Source: JAEUMD01 sp050250815 (GTDB lineage: Bacteria; Pseudomonadota; Alphaproteobacteria; Rhizobiales; Hyphomicrobiaceae). Taken from it: DNA of 64,000 bases. The notes beneath the pieces are model-generated. The model did not search any database, was not told the DNA's origin, and saw only the letters and a list, made by a program, of their open reading frames with translations. The stretch's first letter is position 1; the number at the start of each line of letters is the position of its first letter. The stretch lies in contig JBFWNY010000019.1 of assembly GCA_050250815.1 (NCBI GenBank), positions 6,174 through 70,173 on the forward strand, read 5' to 3'. The position numbers and the translations under genes are program-made. Shown piece by piece: positions 23,528 through 31,604 of this stretch.

Positions 23528-24697
23528 GTGCTGTGGTTAGCTTTCGCCGTCGTAACCGCCGCAGTGATCCTGGCGCTGGCTCGGCCGCTCCTCGCATCCG
23601 CGCCTCGGCCGGAAGCCGGCGGAGCGGAGGCTGACCTTGCGGTGTATCGGGATCAAATCCGCGAAATCGACAGTGAGCTGGAGCGCGGGCTGCTGAGCGC
23701 CGAGGAGGCCGAAGCCGCGCGCACCGAGCTCGCACGCCGGCTCCTGCGGCGCGCCGACGAGGCACAGAAGGCGCCGTCGGAGCATGCCGGTGTGGAGCGC
23801 GGCCGCGATCTGGGCAAAGCCGTCATGCTTGGCGCGGCGGCGCTGATGCCGGTCGCGAGCATCGGCATATATGTGATCGTCGGCTCCCCGCAGTTGCCGG
23901 GGCTCCCACACGCAGAGCGACTGAATGCGCCTGCTGCCGGCCGCTCGATTGGCGATCTGGTCGGGCTCGTCGAGGCACGGCTGCGCGAGAACCCCGAGGA
24001 CGGAAAAGGCTGGGAGGTTCTGGCACCCGTCTACCTCCGACAGCAGAAGTTCGCCGAGGCCGTCCACGCTTATGGCAATGCGATCCGTCTCCTCGGTGAA
24101 ACGGAGGCGCGGCTCATGGGGTTCGCCGAGGCGGCGGTGATGGCCAATGATGGCGTGGTCGTTCCGGCTGCGCGCACGGCCTACGAAAAGCTTGCCAAGC
24201 TGGATCCACGCCGCGCCGAGCCGCGCTTCTGGCTTGCCCTCGCGAAGGAACAGGACGGCGACGTGGCTGCGGCGCTTGCGGACTTCAAGAGCTTGCTCGC
24301 CGAGGCACCCGCAGACGCTCCTTGGCGCGACGTGGTCACATCCCGCGTTGAAGAACTCACCGCCCGCCTGACGGGAAAGACGCCGCCTGCCGTATCGCAG
24401 CCTTCGGCGAGCCCGCCGGCCGGTCCCGATGCCGATGCGGTCGCGGCGGCCGCGCGCATGACGCAGCAGGAGCGTCAGGCCATGATCGAGGGTATGGTGA
24501 AATCACTGGCCGAGCGTCTCGCGGCCAACGGCAAGGATCTCGACGGCTGGAAACGTCTTGCGCGGGCCCTGAAGGTGATGGGACGTGACGGCGAGGCCAG
24601 GGAAGCGCTGGCAAAGGCGCGTACCAGCTTCTTGGGCGATGAAGCGGCGCTCAAGTCTCTCGATGAGCTGGCGGTCGCGCTGGGTCTCAAATCGTAA
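23528..24697 (+). CDS. ccmI: Cytochrome c biogenesis protein CcmI
   Basis: About 389 residues from GTG 23528, preceded by AAGGAAGG, giving the N-terminus VLWLAFAVVTAAVILALARPLL expected for CcmI; an ATG at 23417 adds 37 residues. It has two N-terminal membrane helices (about 1-20 and 98-120), with the charged VYRDQIREIDSELERGLLSAEEAEAARTEL between them. The periplasmic part is built of TPR-like helices (ENPEDGKGWEVLAPVYLRQQKFAEAVHAYGNAI, NGKDLDGWKRLARALKVMGRDGEAREAL). It delivers apocytochrome c to the heme ligation complex. It is the first gene of the ccmIEFH operon. Confidence 0.9.
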   Translation: MLWLAFAVVTAAVILALARPLLASAPRPEAGGAEADLAVYRDQIREIDSELERGLLSAEEAEAARTELARRLLRRADEAQKAPSEHAGVERGRDLGKAVMLGAAALMPVASIGIYVIVGSPQLPGLPHAERLNAPAAGRSIGDLVGLVEARLRENPEDGKGWEVLAPVYLRQQKFAEAVHAYGNAIRLLGETEARLMGFAEAAVMANDGVVVPAARTAYEKLAKLDPRRAEPRFWLALAKEQDGDVAAALADFKSLLAEAPADAPWRDVVTSRVEELTARLTGKTPPAVSQPSASPPAGPDADAVAAAARMTQQERQAMIEGMVKSLAERLAANGKDLDGWKRLARALKVMGRDGEAREALAKARTSFLGDEAALKSLDELAVALGLKS

Positions 24698-24735
24698 GGG
24701 CCCAATCGGAAACCCCGGAGGGTCGCAGGAGTCTA

Positions 24736-25203
24736 ATGACGAGGAAGCAGAAGCGTGGTTTCGTAATAGGCCTCGGGGTTGCCATCCTGGGTGCCGCGGC
24801 GATGCTGACTATGTTCGCGCTCAGGGATTCGATCGTGTTCTTCCATACGCCGAGTGATGTGGCGGAGCGCAAGGTCAAGGATGGGCAGCGCATCCGCCTG
24901 GGTGGTCTGGTGGCCGAAGGTTCGGTCAAGCGCGGCCAGGGGACACAAGTAGAATTCGCGGTCACCGACACTGTACACACAGTGCCTGTGCGCTACGCCG
25001 GCGTGCTGCCTGATCTGTTCCGGGAAGGACAGGGCGTGGTGGCCGAGGGTACGTTGAGCGCCGATGGCGCGTTCACGGCCGACACGGTGCTCGCCAAGCA
25101 CGACGAAAACTACATGCCGCCCGAAGTCGCGGAAGCCTTGAAGGCTAAGGGCGTCAAGCTTGGACAAGGTGCCTCCCATCCCGCCGGATCGAACCCGCGC
25201 TAG
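24736..25203 (+). CDS. ccmE: Cytochrome c maturation heme chaperone CcmE
   Basis: A 155-residue periplasmic heme chaperone anchored by one N-terminal helix (about 8-28). The OB-fold core contains GQRIRLGGLVAEGSVKRG, VEFAVTD, VPVRYAGVLPDLFREGQGVVAEG and the heme-binding LAKHDENYMPPEV, whose His binds heme covalently. All expected residues are present. It sits 38 bases after ccmI and 51 before ccmF. Genes for CcmABCD are not in the window. Confidence 0.96.
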   Translation: MTRKQKRGFVIGLGVAILGAAAMLTMFALRDSIVFFHTPSDVAERKVKDGQRIRLGGLVAEGSVKRGQGTQVEFAVTDTVHTVPVRYAGVLPDLFREGQGVVAEGTLSADGAFTADTVLAKHDENYMPPEVAEALKAKGVKLGQGASHPAGSNPR

Positions 25204-25254
25204 AACACGATTGCAGACGCGCCGGCCAGCAGCGGTGCGCAAGTGGAGGAACCG

Positions 25255-27243
25255 ATGATCGTAGAGTTCGGGCACTTCGCGCTGGTCCTCGCCGTCATGG
25301 TGATGGCCTACCAGACGCTCGTGCCGGCTTACGGGGTCTGGCGGCACGATGAGCGGCTGATGGACAGCGGCGCGCGCGCCGCTGTCGCACAACTGGTTCT
25401 GGTCTCGGTCGCCTTTGCGGCGCTCGCTCACGCCTATGTCGTGTCGGACTTTTCGGTCGCCAACGTCGCGTCCAACTCGCATTCGACCAAACCGCTAATC
25501 TATCGGCTCTCCGGAGTCTGGGGCAATCACGAAGGCTCGATGCTGCTGTGGGTGCTGATCCTGGCGATCTTCGGCGCTACGGTCGCCGTGCTCGGCACTA
25601 ATCTTCCCTCGAGGCTTCGGGCCAATGTGCTCGCGGTGCAGGGCTCGATCGGGCTCGCGTTCGGCCTGTTCATCCTGCTCACGTCCAACCCGTTCGACCG
25701 GCTCGATCCGGCGCCATTCGACGGCCGTGGCCTCAACCCGATCCTGCAGGACCCGGCCTTGGCGTTCCATCCGCCGTTCCTCTACGCGGGCTACGTAGGG
25801 TTCTCGATGGCCTTTTCGTTTGCGGTGGCAGCACTCATCGAAGGCCGCATCGATGCGGCCTGGGCGCGCTGGGTCAGGCCTTGGACGCTCGCCGCGTGGA
25901 TGTTCCTCACGGTCGGAATCGCGATGGGTTCGTGGTGGGCCTATTACGAACTGGGCTGGGGCGGCTGGTGGTTTTGGGATCCGGTCGAGAACGCATCCTT
26001 CATGCCATGGCTGTCGGGCACGGCACTGCTGCACTCCGCGCTCGTGATGGAGAAACGCGAGGCGCTCAAGGTCTGGACGATCCTGCTTGCCATCCTCACG
26101 TTCTCTTTGTCGCTCGTGGGTACCTTCCTCGTGCGTTCGGGCGTGCTCACTTCGGTACATGCCTTCGCTGTCGACCCGGAGCGCGGCGTCGCCATACTGC
26201 TGATCATGTTTGTGTTCGTCGGTGGCGCGCTGGCCCTGTTTGCTGCGCGCGCCGGTGAGCTGCGTCAGGGCGGTCTGTTCGCTCCGATCAGCCGTGAGGG
26301 CGGATTGGTTCTGAACAACGTGCTGCTGACGGTGGCCTGCGCGACCGTGTTCATGGGCACGCTCTATCCGTTGGCATTGGAGGCACTCACTGGCGACAAG
26401 ATTTCCGTTGGTGCGCCCTTCTTCAACATGACGTTCCTGCCGATCATGATGCCGCTGCTGCTTGCGCTGCCGTTCGGGCCGTTCCTGCCGTGGAAGCGTG
26501 GTGATCTGCGCGGGGCCGGCGAACGGCTGGTGTTCGCCGCTGTGACGGCACTGGCGGCTCTGCTGCTGGCTGCGGCGTTGACGTGGGGCGGCCCTTGGAT
26601 GGCGCCGGTCGCGATCGGGCTTGGCGTATTCATTATGGCCGGAGCACTCTCCGAGCTCGCCTTCCGGATCAAGACGGGGCAGGTGCCGGCGGCCGAGAGT
26701 GTACGGCGCCTGAAGAACCTGCCGCGCTCCGTGATCGGTACGACGCTCGCGCACTTTGGCGTCGGCATGATGGTGGTCGGCATCACCGCGACCAGCGCGT
26801 GGCGCGTCGAAACCATCGTAGCCATGAAACCCGGAGAGACCGTCAGCGTCGCGGGATATGAGTTGACCTTCCGTGGCGGTGGCGAGCGCAAGGGGCCCAA
26901 TTACACCGAGCAGATCGGACTGATCGACGTTGCTCGCGCTGGCCGTCCGGTTACGACGCTGGAACCGTCCAAGAGGCTCTACGATGCTCCGCCTCAGCCG
27001 ACGACGGAAGCCGGCATCCACGCTTCGTGGACTGGCGATCTCTATGCGGCACTGGGCGACGCTCAAGATGGCGGTGGCTACACCGTCCGCGTCTATTTCA
27101 ATCCGCTCGTGCGGCTGATCTGGATCGGCGCGCTCGTCATGTTCCTGGGCGGCGCCGTTTCACTGAGCGACAGGCGATTGCGCGTCGGTGCGCCGACGCG
27201 CTCCCGTGGCCGCACGCGCGCCGCGCCAGCTCCCGCGGAGTAG
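25255..27243 (+). CDS. ccmF: Heme lyase CcmF
   Basis: A 662-residue polytopic membrane protein that ligates heme to apocytochrome c. GGAGGA precedes ATG 25255; a GTG at 25243 is in frame but overlaps the ribosome site. The tryptophan-rich WWD motif (GWGGWWFWDPVENASFMPW) is intact, as are VWGNHEGSMLLWVL and HPPFLYAGYVGFSMAF, and the late LAHFGVGMMVVGI. At least a dozen hydrophobic segments are visible. The C-terminus is basic and disordered. The gene is followed after 3 bases by ccmH. Confidence 0.96.
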   Translation: MIVEFGHFALVLAVMVMAYQTLVPAYGVWRHDERLMDSGARAAVAQLVLVSVAFAALAHAYVVSDFSVANVASNSHSTKPLIYRLSGVWGNHEGSMLLWVLILAIFGATVAVLGTNLPSRLRANVLAVQGSIGLAFGLFILLTSNPFDRLDPAPFDGRGLNPILQDPALAFHPPFLYAGYVGFSMAFSFAVAALIEGRIDAAWARWVRPWTLAAWMFLTVGIAMGSWWAYYELGWGGWWFWDPVENASFMPWLSGTALLHSALVMEKREALKVWTILLAILTFSLSLVGTFLVRSGVLTSVHAFAVDPERGVAILLIMFVFVGGALALFAARAGELRQGGLFAPISREGGLVLNNVLLTVACATVFMGTLYPLALEALTGDKISVGAPFFNMTFLPIMMPLLLALPFGPFLPWKRGDLRGAGERLVFAAVTALAALLLAAALTWGGPWMAPVAIGLGVFIMAGALSELAFRIKTGQVPAAESVRRLKNLPRSVIGTTLAHFGVGMMVVGITATSAWRVETIVAMKPGETVSVAGYELTFRGGGERKGPNYTEQIGLIDVARAGRPVTTLEPSKRLYDAPPQPTTEAGIHASWTGDLYAALGDAQDGGGYTVRVYFNPLVRLIWIGALVMFLGGAVSLSDRRLRVGAPTRSRGRTRAAPAPAE

Positions 27244-27246
27244 CGA

Positions 27247-27789
27247 ATGGCGGTGGCGATCAATTCGGCGGGTTCGGCCAGGCTGGAGCGCCTGAACTCA
27301 GCAATGCGCCGGGCGTTACTCGCAACAGTGCTGGCAATCGCTGTTTCGTCGGGGCCAATCCGGGCCTTGGAGCCCGGCGAGAGATTGGCAGATCCAGCGC
27401 TCGAGGCCCGCGCTCGGGCGCTATCGGCCGAGTTACGCTGCCTCGTTTGTCAGAACCAGTCGATCGATGATTCCGATGCGCCGCTGGCGCGTGATTTGAG
27501 GCATCTCGTGCGCGAGCGGCTCGTGGCCGGAGACACCGATGCCAGGGTCAAGACGTTCGTCGTCGAACGCTATGGCGAGTTCGTGCTGCTGAAGCCCCCG
27601 GTAGGCCTCCACACACTCTTGTTGTGGTTGACACCGGTCCTGGCGCTTCTGGCGGTCGCCGCCGTGCTGGTGCGGGGCTTCCGCAACCGGCAGCGGGCCG
27701 CCGCAAACGCGCCGGAGCATGCACGGTCACTGACCGACGAGGAGCGCAACCGTCTGGCCAGCTTGATGGACGAGCCGGCCGAGCATTGA
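27247..27789 (+). CDS. ccmH: Cytochrome c maturation thiol protein CcmH
   Basis: A 180-residue thioredoxin-like reductant of apocytochrome c (CcmH N-terminal type, also called CycL or Ccl2). The redox motif LRCLVCQNQSIDDSDAPLARDLR (Cys62 and Cys65) is intact. A signal-like helix precedes it (about 22-38) and a membrane helix follows (LLLWLTPVLALLAVAAVLV, about 122-142). The ATG at 27304 is an alternative start that places the signal helix at the N-terminus. It ends the ccm operon, 28 bases from the convergent protease gene. Confidence 0.94.
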   Translation: MAVAINSAGSARLERLNSAMRRALLATVLAIAVSSGPIRALEPGERLADPALEARARALSAELRCLVCQNQSIDDSDAPLARDLRHLVRERLVAGDTDARVKTFVVERYGEFVLLKPPVGLHTLLLWLTPVLALLAVAAVLVRGFRNRQRAAANAPEHARSLTDEERNRLASLMDEPAEH

Positions 27790-27817
27790 TGTTTCGACAG
27801 TGTCGCGCTTGCAGGGC

Positions 27818-29026
27818 CTAGCGGGTGGCGGCACTGACTTCGCCGGCCGACAGAAGCTGCATGAGCTCGCGCGTAGCCAAGCCGGTGGGCTGACGGCCTG
27901 CGCTGCGTTCGAAGCGGACGATGGCCTCGCGGGTCACGGGACCATATAGACCGTCGAGTGTCCCCGCGAAGTAGCCGCGCCGCGCTAGCCCCGCCTGGAT
28001 CTGCTCGATGTCCTCGCGACCCGCGGCTGGCGTCGTTGCAAGCAGCACCTTCAACCGCTGTGCCACGGGAGCCGCAAGCAGCGCGGTATTGGCCACCGTC
28101 TCCGACGACAGCCTTTGCACCACCTCGCCATCGTGCGTGATGACGCGTGAGCGCACGTAGGTGCCCACGTTGATGCCGACGACTTCGGGCCCATTCGGGC
28201 CGTCGATCAGAAGCGGCGATCCCGACGACGCGGCCTCCGTGTCGCACATGTGCAGAAGCAGTCTGTCGGCGTCCTCGAAGTCGGCGGAGATCTGCTGTTT
28301 CGAACTGCGCGGGCTGTCGGGCAGGATGTTGCACCGGCGGTGCGCGGCAAGCCGCCAATTTCGGATGTCACGGTGGTAGGCCACCTGGTAGACGCGCCCC
28401 TCGGCGGCCTGCGCCTCGACCTGCGCACTGTTAAGAGGACTGATCGGCAGTCCGCCCGCCGGGCATGCGTCGCTCTCCAACCGCAGGAGGGCCCAATCCG
28501 AACTCGCGTTGATCGGCGGGCGCGTGTGCAGGCGCTCCGCGCCTGTCACGACATTCAGCGACGCCGTGCCGGTGCGCCAGCCCGCAATGCCTGCCGCTTG
28601 CCATGAGGCGCGCGCGCTGTCGCGGCGGAATCGGAACTGGGCGGCCGAGGGCGTCCGGTCCGCCTTGGTTCCGAGAACGCAATGGCCGGCCGTGGCGATC
28701 ACGTTGGGCGCAACGCAGAAGGCCGTGCAGTAGCTGCCCGTTCCCTTGTGCTGCAGCAGGCCGATGTGATTGCGCAACCGGCGATCCCGCGCTGGGATCA
28801 CCTTCCGGTCGTCAACGGCGAACACCGCGATCTTGTGGGTGATGGTAGGGCCGCTGCCGGGCAGCGGCACACGCGGCAGCGCCGACGCTATCGGCGCCAG
28901 AATAAGGACGAGGACCGCAGCCAGGGCCGCTGGTCCTGTGGAGCTTGCAAGAACGCGCCTCAGGCCGTCCTTGGTTGGGAGGGGACGCATCGCTCGCACG
29001 CCTGCCGACATCGCCAAGACCACCAC
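27818..29026 (-). CDS. Secreted trypsin-like serine protease with peptidoglycan-binding domain
   Basis: A 402-residue exported protein from GTG 29026 (GGAAG 5 bases before). A long signal anchor lies at about 31-50. The trypsin-like domain (about 60-300) has CTAFCVAPNVIATAGHCV (His115), SSDWALLRL (Asp177) and DTEAASSGSPLLI (Ser268), so the triad is complete. The C-terminus (about 330-392) is a PG_binding_1 domain: QAGLARRGYFAGTLDGLYGPVTREAIVRFE. It stands alone on the minus strand between ccmH and degP, interrupting the gene order known from rhizobia. Substrate is unknown. Confidence 0.85.
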   Translation of the reverse strand: MVVLAMSAGVRAMRPLPTKDGLRRVLASSTGPAALAAVLVLILAPIASALPRVPLPGSGPTITHKIAVFAVDDRKVIPARDRRLRNHIGLLQHKGTGSYCTAFCVAPNVIATAGHCVLGTKADRTPSAAQFRFRRDSARASWQAAGIAGWRTGTASLNVVTGAERLHTRPPINASSDWALLRLESDACPAGGLPISPLNSAQVEAQAAEGRVYQVAYHRDIRNWRLAAHRRCNILPDSPRSSKQQISADFEDADRLLLHMCDTEAASSGSPLLIDGPNGPEVVGINVGTYVRSRVITHDGEVVQRLSSETVANTALLAAPVAQRLKVLLATTPAAGREDIEQIQAGLARRGYFAGTLDGLYGPVTREAIVRFERSAGRQPTGLATRELMQLLSAGEVSAATR

Positions 29027-29137
29027 CGCTTCCCATCATTACAGATCGTTAAGGCGGCCGAAAGGCTGCCGTAATGGCGCGTCCGATATAGCGACGATCG
29101 AGCTCCCGTATTCGGGCTTCCAAGGAGGTTGATCGAC

Positions 29138-30730
29138 ATGCAGCACGTGCCTAACCAGGGGCCTTCAGCAAAAGGCAGGCCAGAAACCGATCGCAGACGG
29201 CGCGGCGCCGTCGGGATGGCCGTGGCGGCCGGTATCCTCGGGCTGGGCCTGGGCGCGGCCGGTGTTCTCGACCTCAGCCGACCCGCCCAGGCGCAGCTGA
29301 AGCCGTCCGATCCGGGTGTCATGACCCCGTACGGCCGGGCCCCGCTCTCGTTTGCGGACATCGTGGACCGCGTTAAGGGTGCGGTCGTCTCGATCTCGGT
29401 CAGCAACACCGGTGAGAAGATGGCCGAGCGCGGCGAGCGCGGCGAGCGCGGCGAGCGCGACGAGGGGAAGGGACGGCGCTTTGGCGGGCTGCCCGAGCTC
29501 CCTGACGATCATCCGCTCAAGGACTTCTTCAAGAACCTGCCCAAGGAGTTCCAGGGGCCGTCGCGCCCCAGCCGGCCCCAGATGGGCCAGGGATCGGGCT
29601 TCATCATCTCGGCGGACGGCTACGTCGTGACGAACAACCACGTCGTCGACGGCTCGTCGAAGATCGAGGTCAGCTTCGACGACAAGGAGAAGCTAGACGC
29701 GGAGCTGGTGGGCACGGATGCGCGCACCGACCTTGCCCTGCTCAAGATCAAGGGTAACCGCTCCTACCCCTTCGTCCGCTTCACGGACCGGCCGGCGCGG
29801 GTGGGTGACTGGGTACTCGCGGTCGGCAACCCCTTCGGCCTCGGTGGAACGGTGACGGCCGGCATCGTGTCGGCGTTGACGCGTGACATCAACTCGGGCC
29901 CCTACGACTTCCTGCAGATCGACGCGGCGGTCAACCGCGGTAACTCGGGCGGCCCGACGTTCAACCTCGATGGCGAGGTGATCGGCGTGAACACGGCGAT
30001 CTTCAGCCCGTCGGGCGGCAACGTCGGCATCGCGTTCGCAGTCCCGGCCGCGACGGCCCGCAATGTCATCGAGCAGCTCAAGAACAGCGGCAAAGTGAGC
30101 CGCGGCTGGCTTGGCGTGAAGATCCAGAATGTCGATGAGGACACGGCGGCGAGCCTCGGCCTGTCCAAGGCGCAGGGCGCGCTGGTGAGCGAGGTTACGC
30201 CCAACGGTCCGGCGCAGGCCGCTGGCCTCAAGGCGCGCGATGCGATCCTGGCCGTCGATACCGCTGCGATCGAGGACAGCCGTGACCTGGCCCGCAAGAT
30301 CGCTGGCTACGCGCCCGACACGTCGGTGGACGTGCGGGTATGGCGCAACGGCGCGGAGCAGATCGTGAAGGTCAAGCTAGGCACGTTCCCCGCGTCGTCG
30401 GAGGAGCTGGCACGGCTCGAGGAGGGCAAGGGCGCGACTCCCGAGGCAACCGAACTCGACCAGCTCGGGCTCAAGCTCGTGGCCTCTGGCTCGGGCGGCG
30501 ACACCGACGGTGTCGCCATAGCTGAAGTCGATCCAAGTTCGGACGCCGCCCAGAAGGGTCTCAAGACGGGCGATGTGATCCTCGAGGTGCAGGGTGAGAC
30601 GGTCAAGGAAGTCGCCGACGTAGTTGCGGGCGTGAAGAAAGCGCGCGATCTGGGCCGCCGTGCCGTCCTCCTGCACGTGCGCACCGGAGAGCAGAAGCGG
30701 TTTGTGGCGCTGCAACTCAAGAAGAGCTGA
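29138..30730 (+). CDS. degP: Periplasmic serine protease DegP/HtrA family (Do)
   Basis: About 530 residues from ATG 29138, 9 bases after AAGGAGG. An N-terminal signal anchor lies at about 25-46. The protease domain has VVTNNHVVDG (His168), DARTDLALLKI (Asp198) and VNRGNSGGPTF (Ser270). Two PDZ domains follow (about 310-400 and 430-525: ARGWLGVKIQ-like start, GPAQAAGLKARDAIL, SDAAQKGLKTGDVILEVQG). It degrades and refolds damaged envelope proteins. A Gly-Glu-Arg repeat near residues 97-107 lies in the loop before the protease core. It follows the divergent protease gene by 111 bases. Confidence 0.95.
   Translation: MQHVPNQGPSAKGRPETDRRRRGAVGMAVAAGILGLGLGAAGVLDLSRPAQAQLKPSDPGVMTPYGRAPLSFADIVDRVKGAVVSISVSNTGEKMAERGERGERGERDEGKGRRFGGLPELPDDHPLKDFFKNLPKEFQGPSRPSRPQMGQGSGFIISADGYVVTNNHVVDGSSKIEVSFDDKEKLDAELVGTDARTDLALLKIKGNRSYPFVRFTDRPARVGDWVLAVGNPFGLGGTVTAGIVSALTRDINSGPYDFLQIDAAVNRGNSGGPTFNLDGEVIGVNTAIFSPSGGNVGIAFAVPAATARNVIEQLKNSGKVSRGWLGVKIQNVDEDTAASLGLSKAQGALVSEVTPNGPAQAAGLKARDAILAVDTAAIEDSRDLARKIAGYAPDTSVDVRVWRNGAEQIVKVKLGTFPASSEELARLEEGKGATPEATELDQLGLKLVASGSGGDTDGVAIAEVDPSSDAAQKGLKTGDVILEVQGETVKEVADVVAGVKKARDLGRRAVLLHVRTGEQKRFVALQLKKS
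29426..29459 (+). repeat. 9-bp tandem repeat inside degP
   Basis: GAGCGCGGC is repeated three times exactly and a fourth time in part, encoding ERG-ERG-ERG-ERD in the loop ahead of the protease core. Being a multiple of three, copy number changes would keep the frame. Confidence 0.85.
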
Positions 30731-30736
30731 TCGTCT

Positions 30737-30748
30737 CCCCCCCCCCCC
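30737..30748. repeat. C12 homopolymer tract after degP
   Basis: Twelve consecutive C, directly followed by GGGG, begin 6 bases after the degP stop. Such tracts are prone to slippage during replication and sequencing. It lies in the 193-base gap between degP and a response regulator gene, just before the degP terminator hairpin. Confidence 0.85.
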
Positions 30749-30757
30749 GGGGACGAC

Positions 30758-30786
30758 GGGGCCCGCTCCCACAAGGTGCGGGCCCC
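30758..30786 (+). terminator. Hairpin terminator after degP
   Basis: GGGGCCCGC (30758-30766) pairs perfectly with GCGGGCCCC (30778-30786) around an 11-base loop. It lies 27 bases after the degP stop. No T-tract follows, common in GC-rich alphaproteobacteria. Confidence 0.65.
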
Positions 30787-30923
30787 ACTGCGCTCAGCGC
30801 TGCGGGCCAGGCTTCCAGCGGCGCTGGCCGTGGCAGTGGCGCGACCGGCCGTTAGCATCACTTCCAGGCGGAACGCGGTTTGCGGTCGCGAAATTCCAAG
30901 TACGCGAGGCCATCACGAAGTCC

Positions 30924-31604
30924 ATGCGCGTCCTGGTGATCGAAGACGACGGGGAAGCCGCGGGCTTCCTGCAGAAGTCGTTGAAGGAGAGTGGCCACAC
31001 GGCCGACATCGCCGGCGATGGCGAGATAGGCTTGTCGCTGGCGCGCGAAGGCGGCTTCGACGTGCTGATCGTCGACCGCATGCTGCCCGAGTTGGATGGG
31101 TTGAGTCTCGTACGGCAACTGCGCTCGCAGGGTGACACCACCCCGGTCCTGTTCCTGTCCGCGCTGGGCGAAGTCGACGATCGCGTGAAGGGCCTGCGCG
31201 CGGGTGGCGATGACTATCTGACGAAGCCGTTCGCCTATACGGAGCTGCTCGCACGGGTCGAGGCGCTGGGTCGCCGCCATGCGCCGCAAGAGCACGTGAC
31301 ACGCTACGTGGTCGCCGATCTCGTGCTCGACCGCCTGTCGCACCGCGTCACTCGGGCGGGTGAGAACATCCTTCTCCAGCCCAGGGAGTACCGGCTTCTC
31401 GAATACCTGATGCGTCACGCCGGCCAGGTCGTCACGCGCACGATGCTGCTTGAGAACGTGTGGGATTACCACTTCGACCCGCAGACCAATGTAATCGACG
31501 TGCATGTCTCCAGATTGCGGGGAAAGATCGACAAGGGCTTCGACAGGCCGCTGCTGCATACGGTGCGCGGTGCCGGGTACATGGTCCGTGACGGCGCGGT
31601 CTGA
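30924..31604 (+). CDS. Response regulator, OmpR family
   Basis: About 226 residues from ATG 30924; longer in-frame extensions run through the degP terminator and are rejected. The receiver has VIEDDGEA, the phosphoacceptor in LIVDRMLPELDG (Asp51) and DDYLTKPF. The winged-helix output domain has LQPREYRLLEYLMRHAGQVVTRTMLLENVW, HFDPQTNVIDVHVSRLRGKID and TVRGAGYM. The kinase gene starts within its last 17 bases. In rhizobia a two-component pair sits at this place between degP and glnE; the signal it senses is not known from the sequence. Confidence 0.92.
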   Translation: MRVLVIEDDGEAAGFLQKSLKESGHTADIAGDGEIGLSLAREGGFDVLIVDRMLPELDGLSLVRQLRSQGDTTPVLFLSALGEVDDRVKGLRAGGDDYLTKPFAYTELLARVEALGRRHAPQEHVTRYVVADLVLDRLSHRVTRAGENILLQPREYRLLEYLMRHAGQVVTRTMLLENVWDYHFDPQTNVIDVHVSRLRGKIDKGFDRPLLHTVRGAGYMVRDGAV

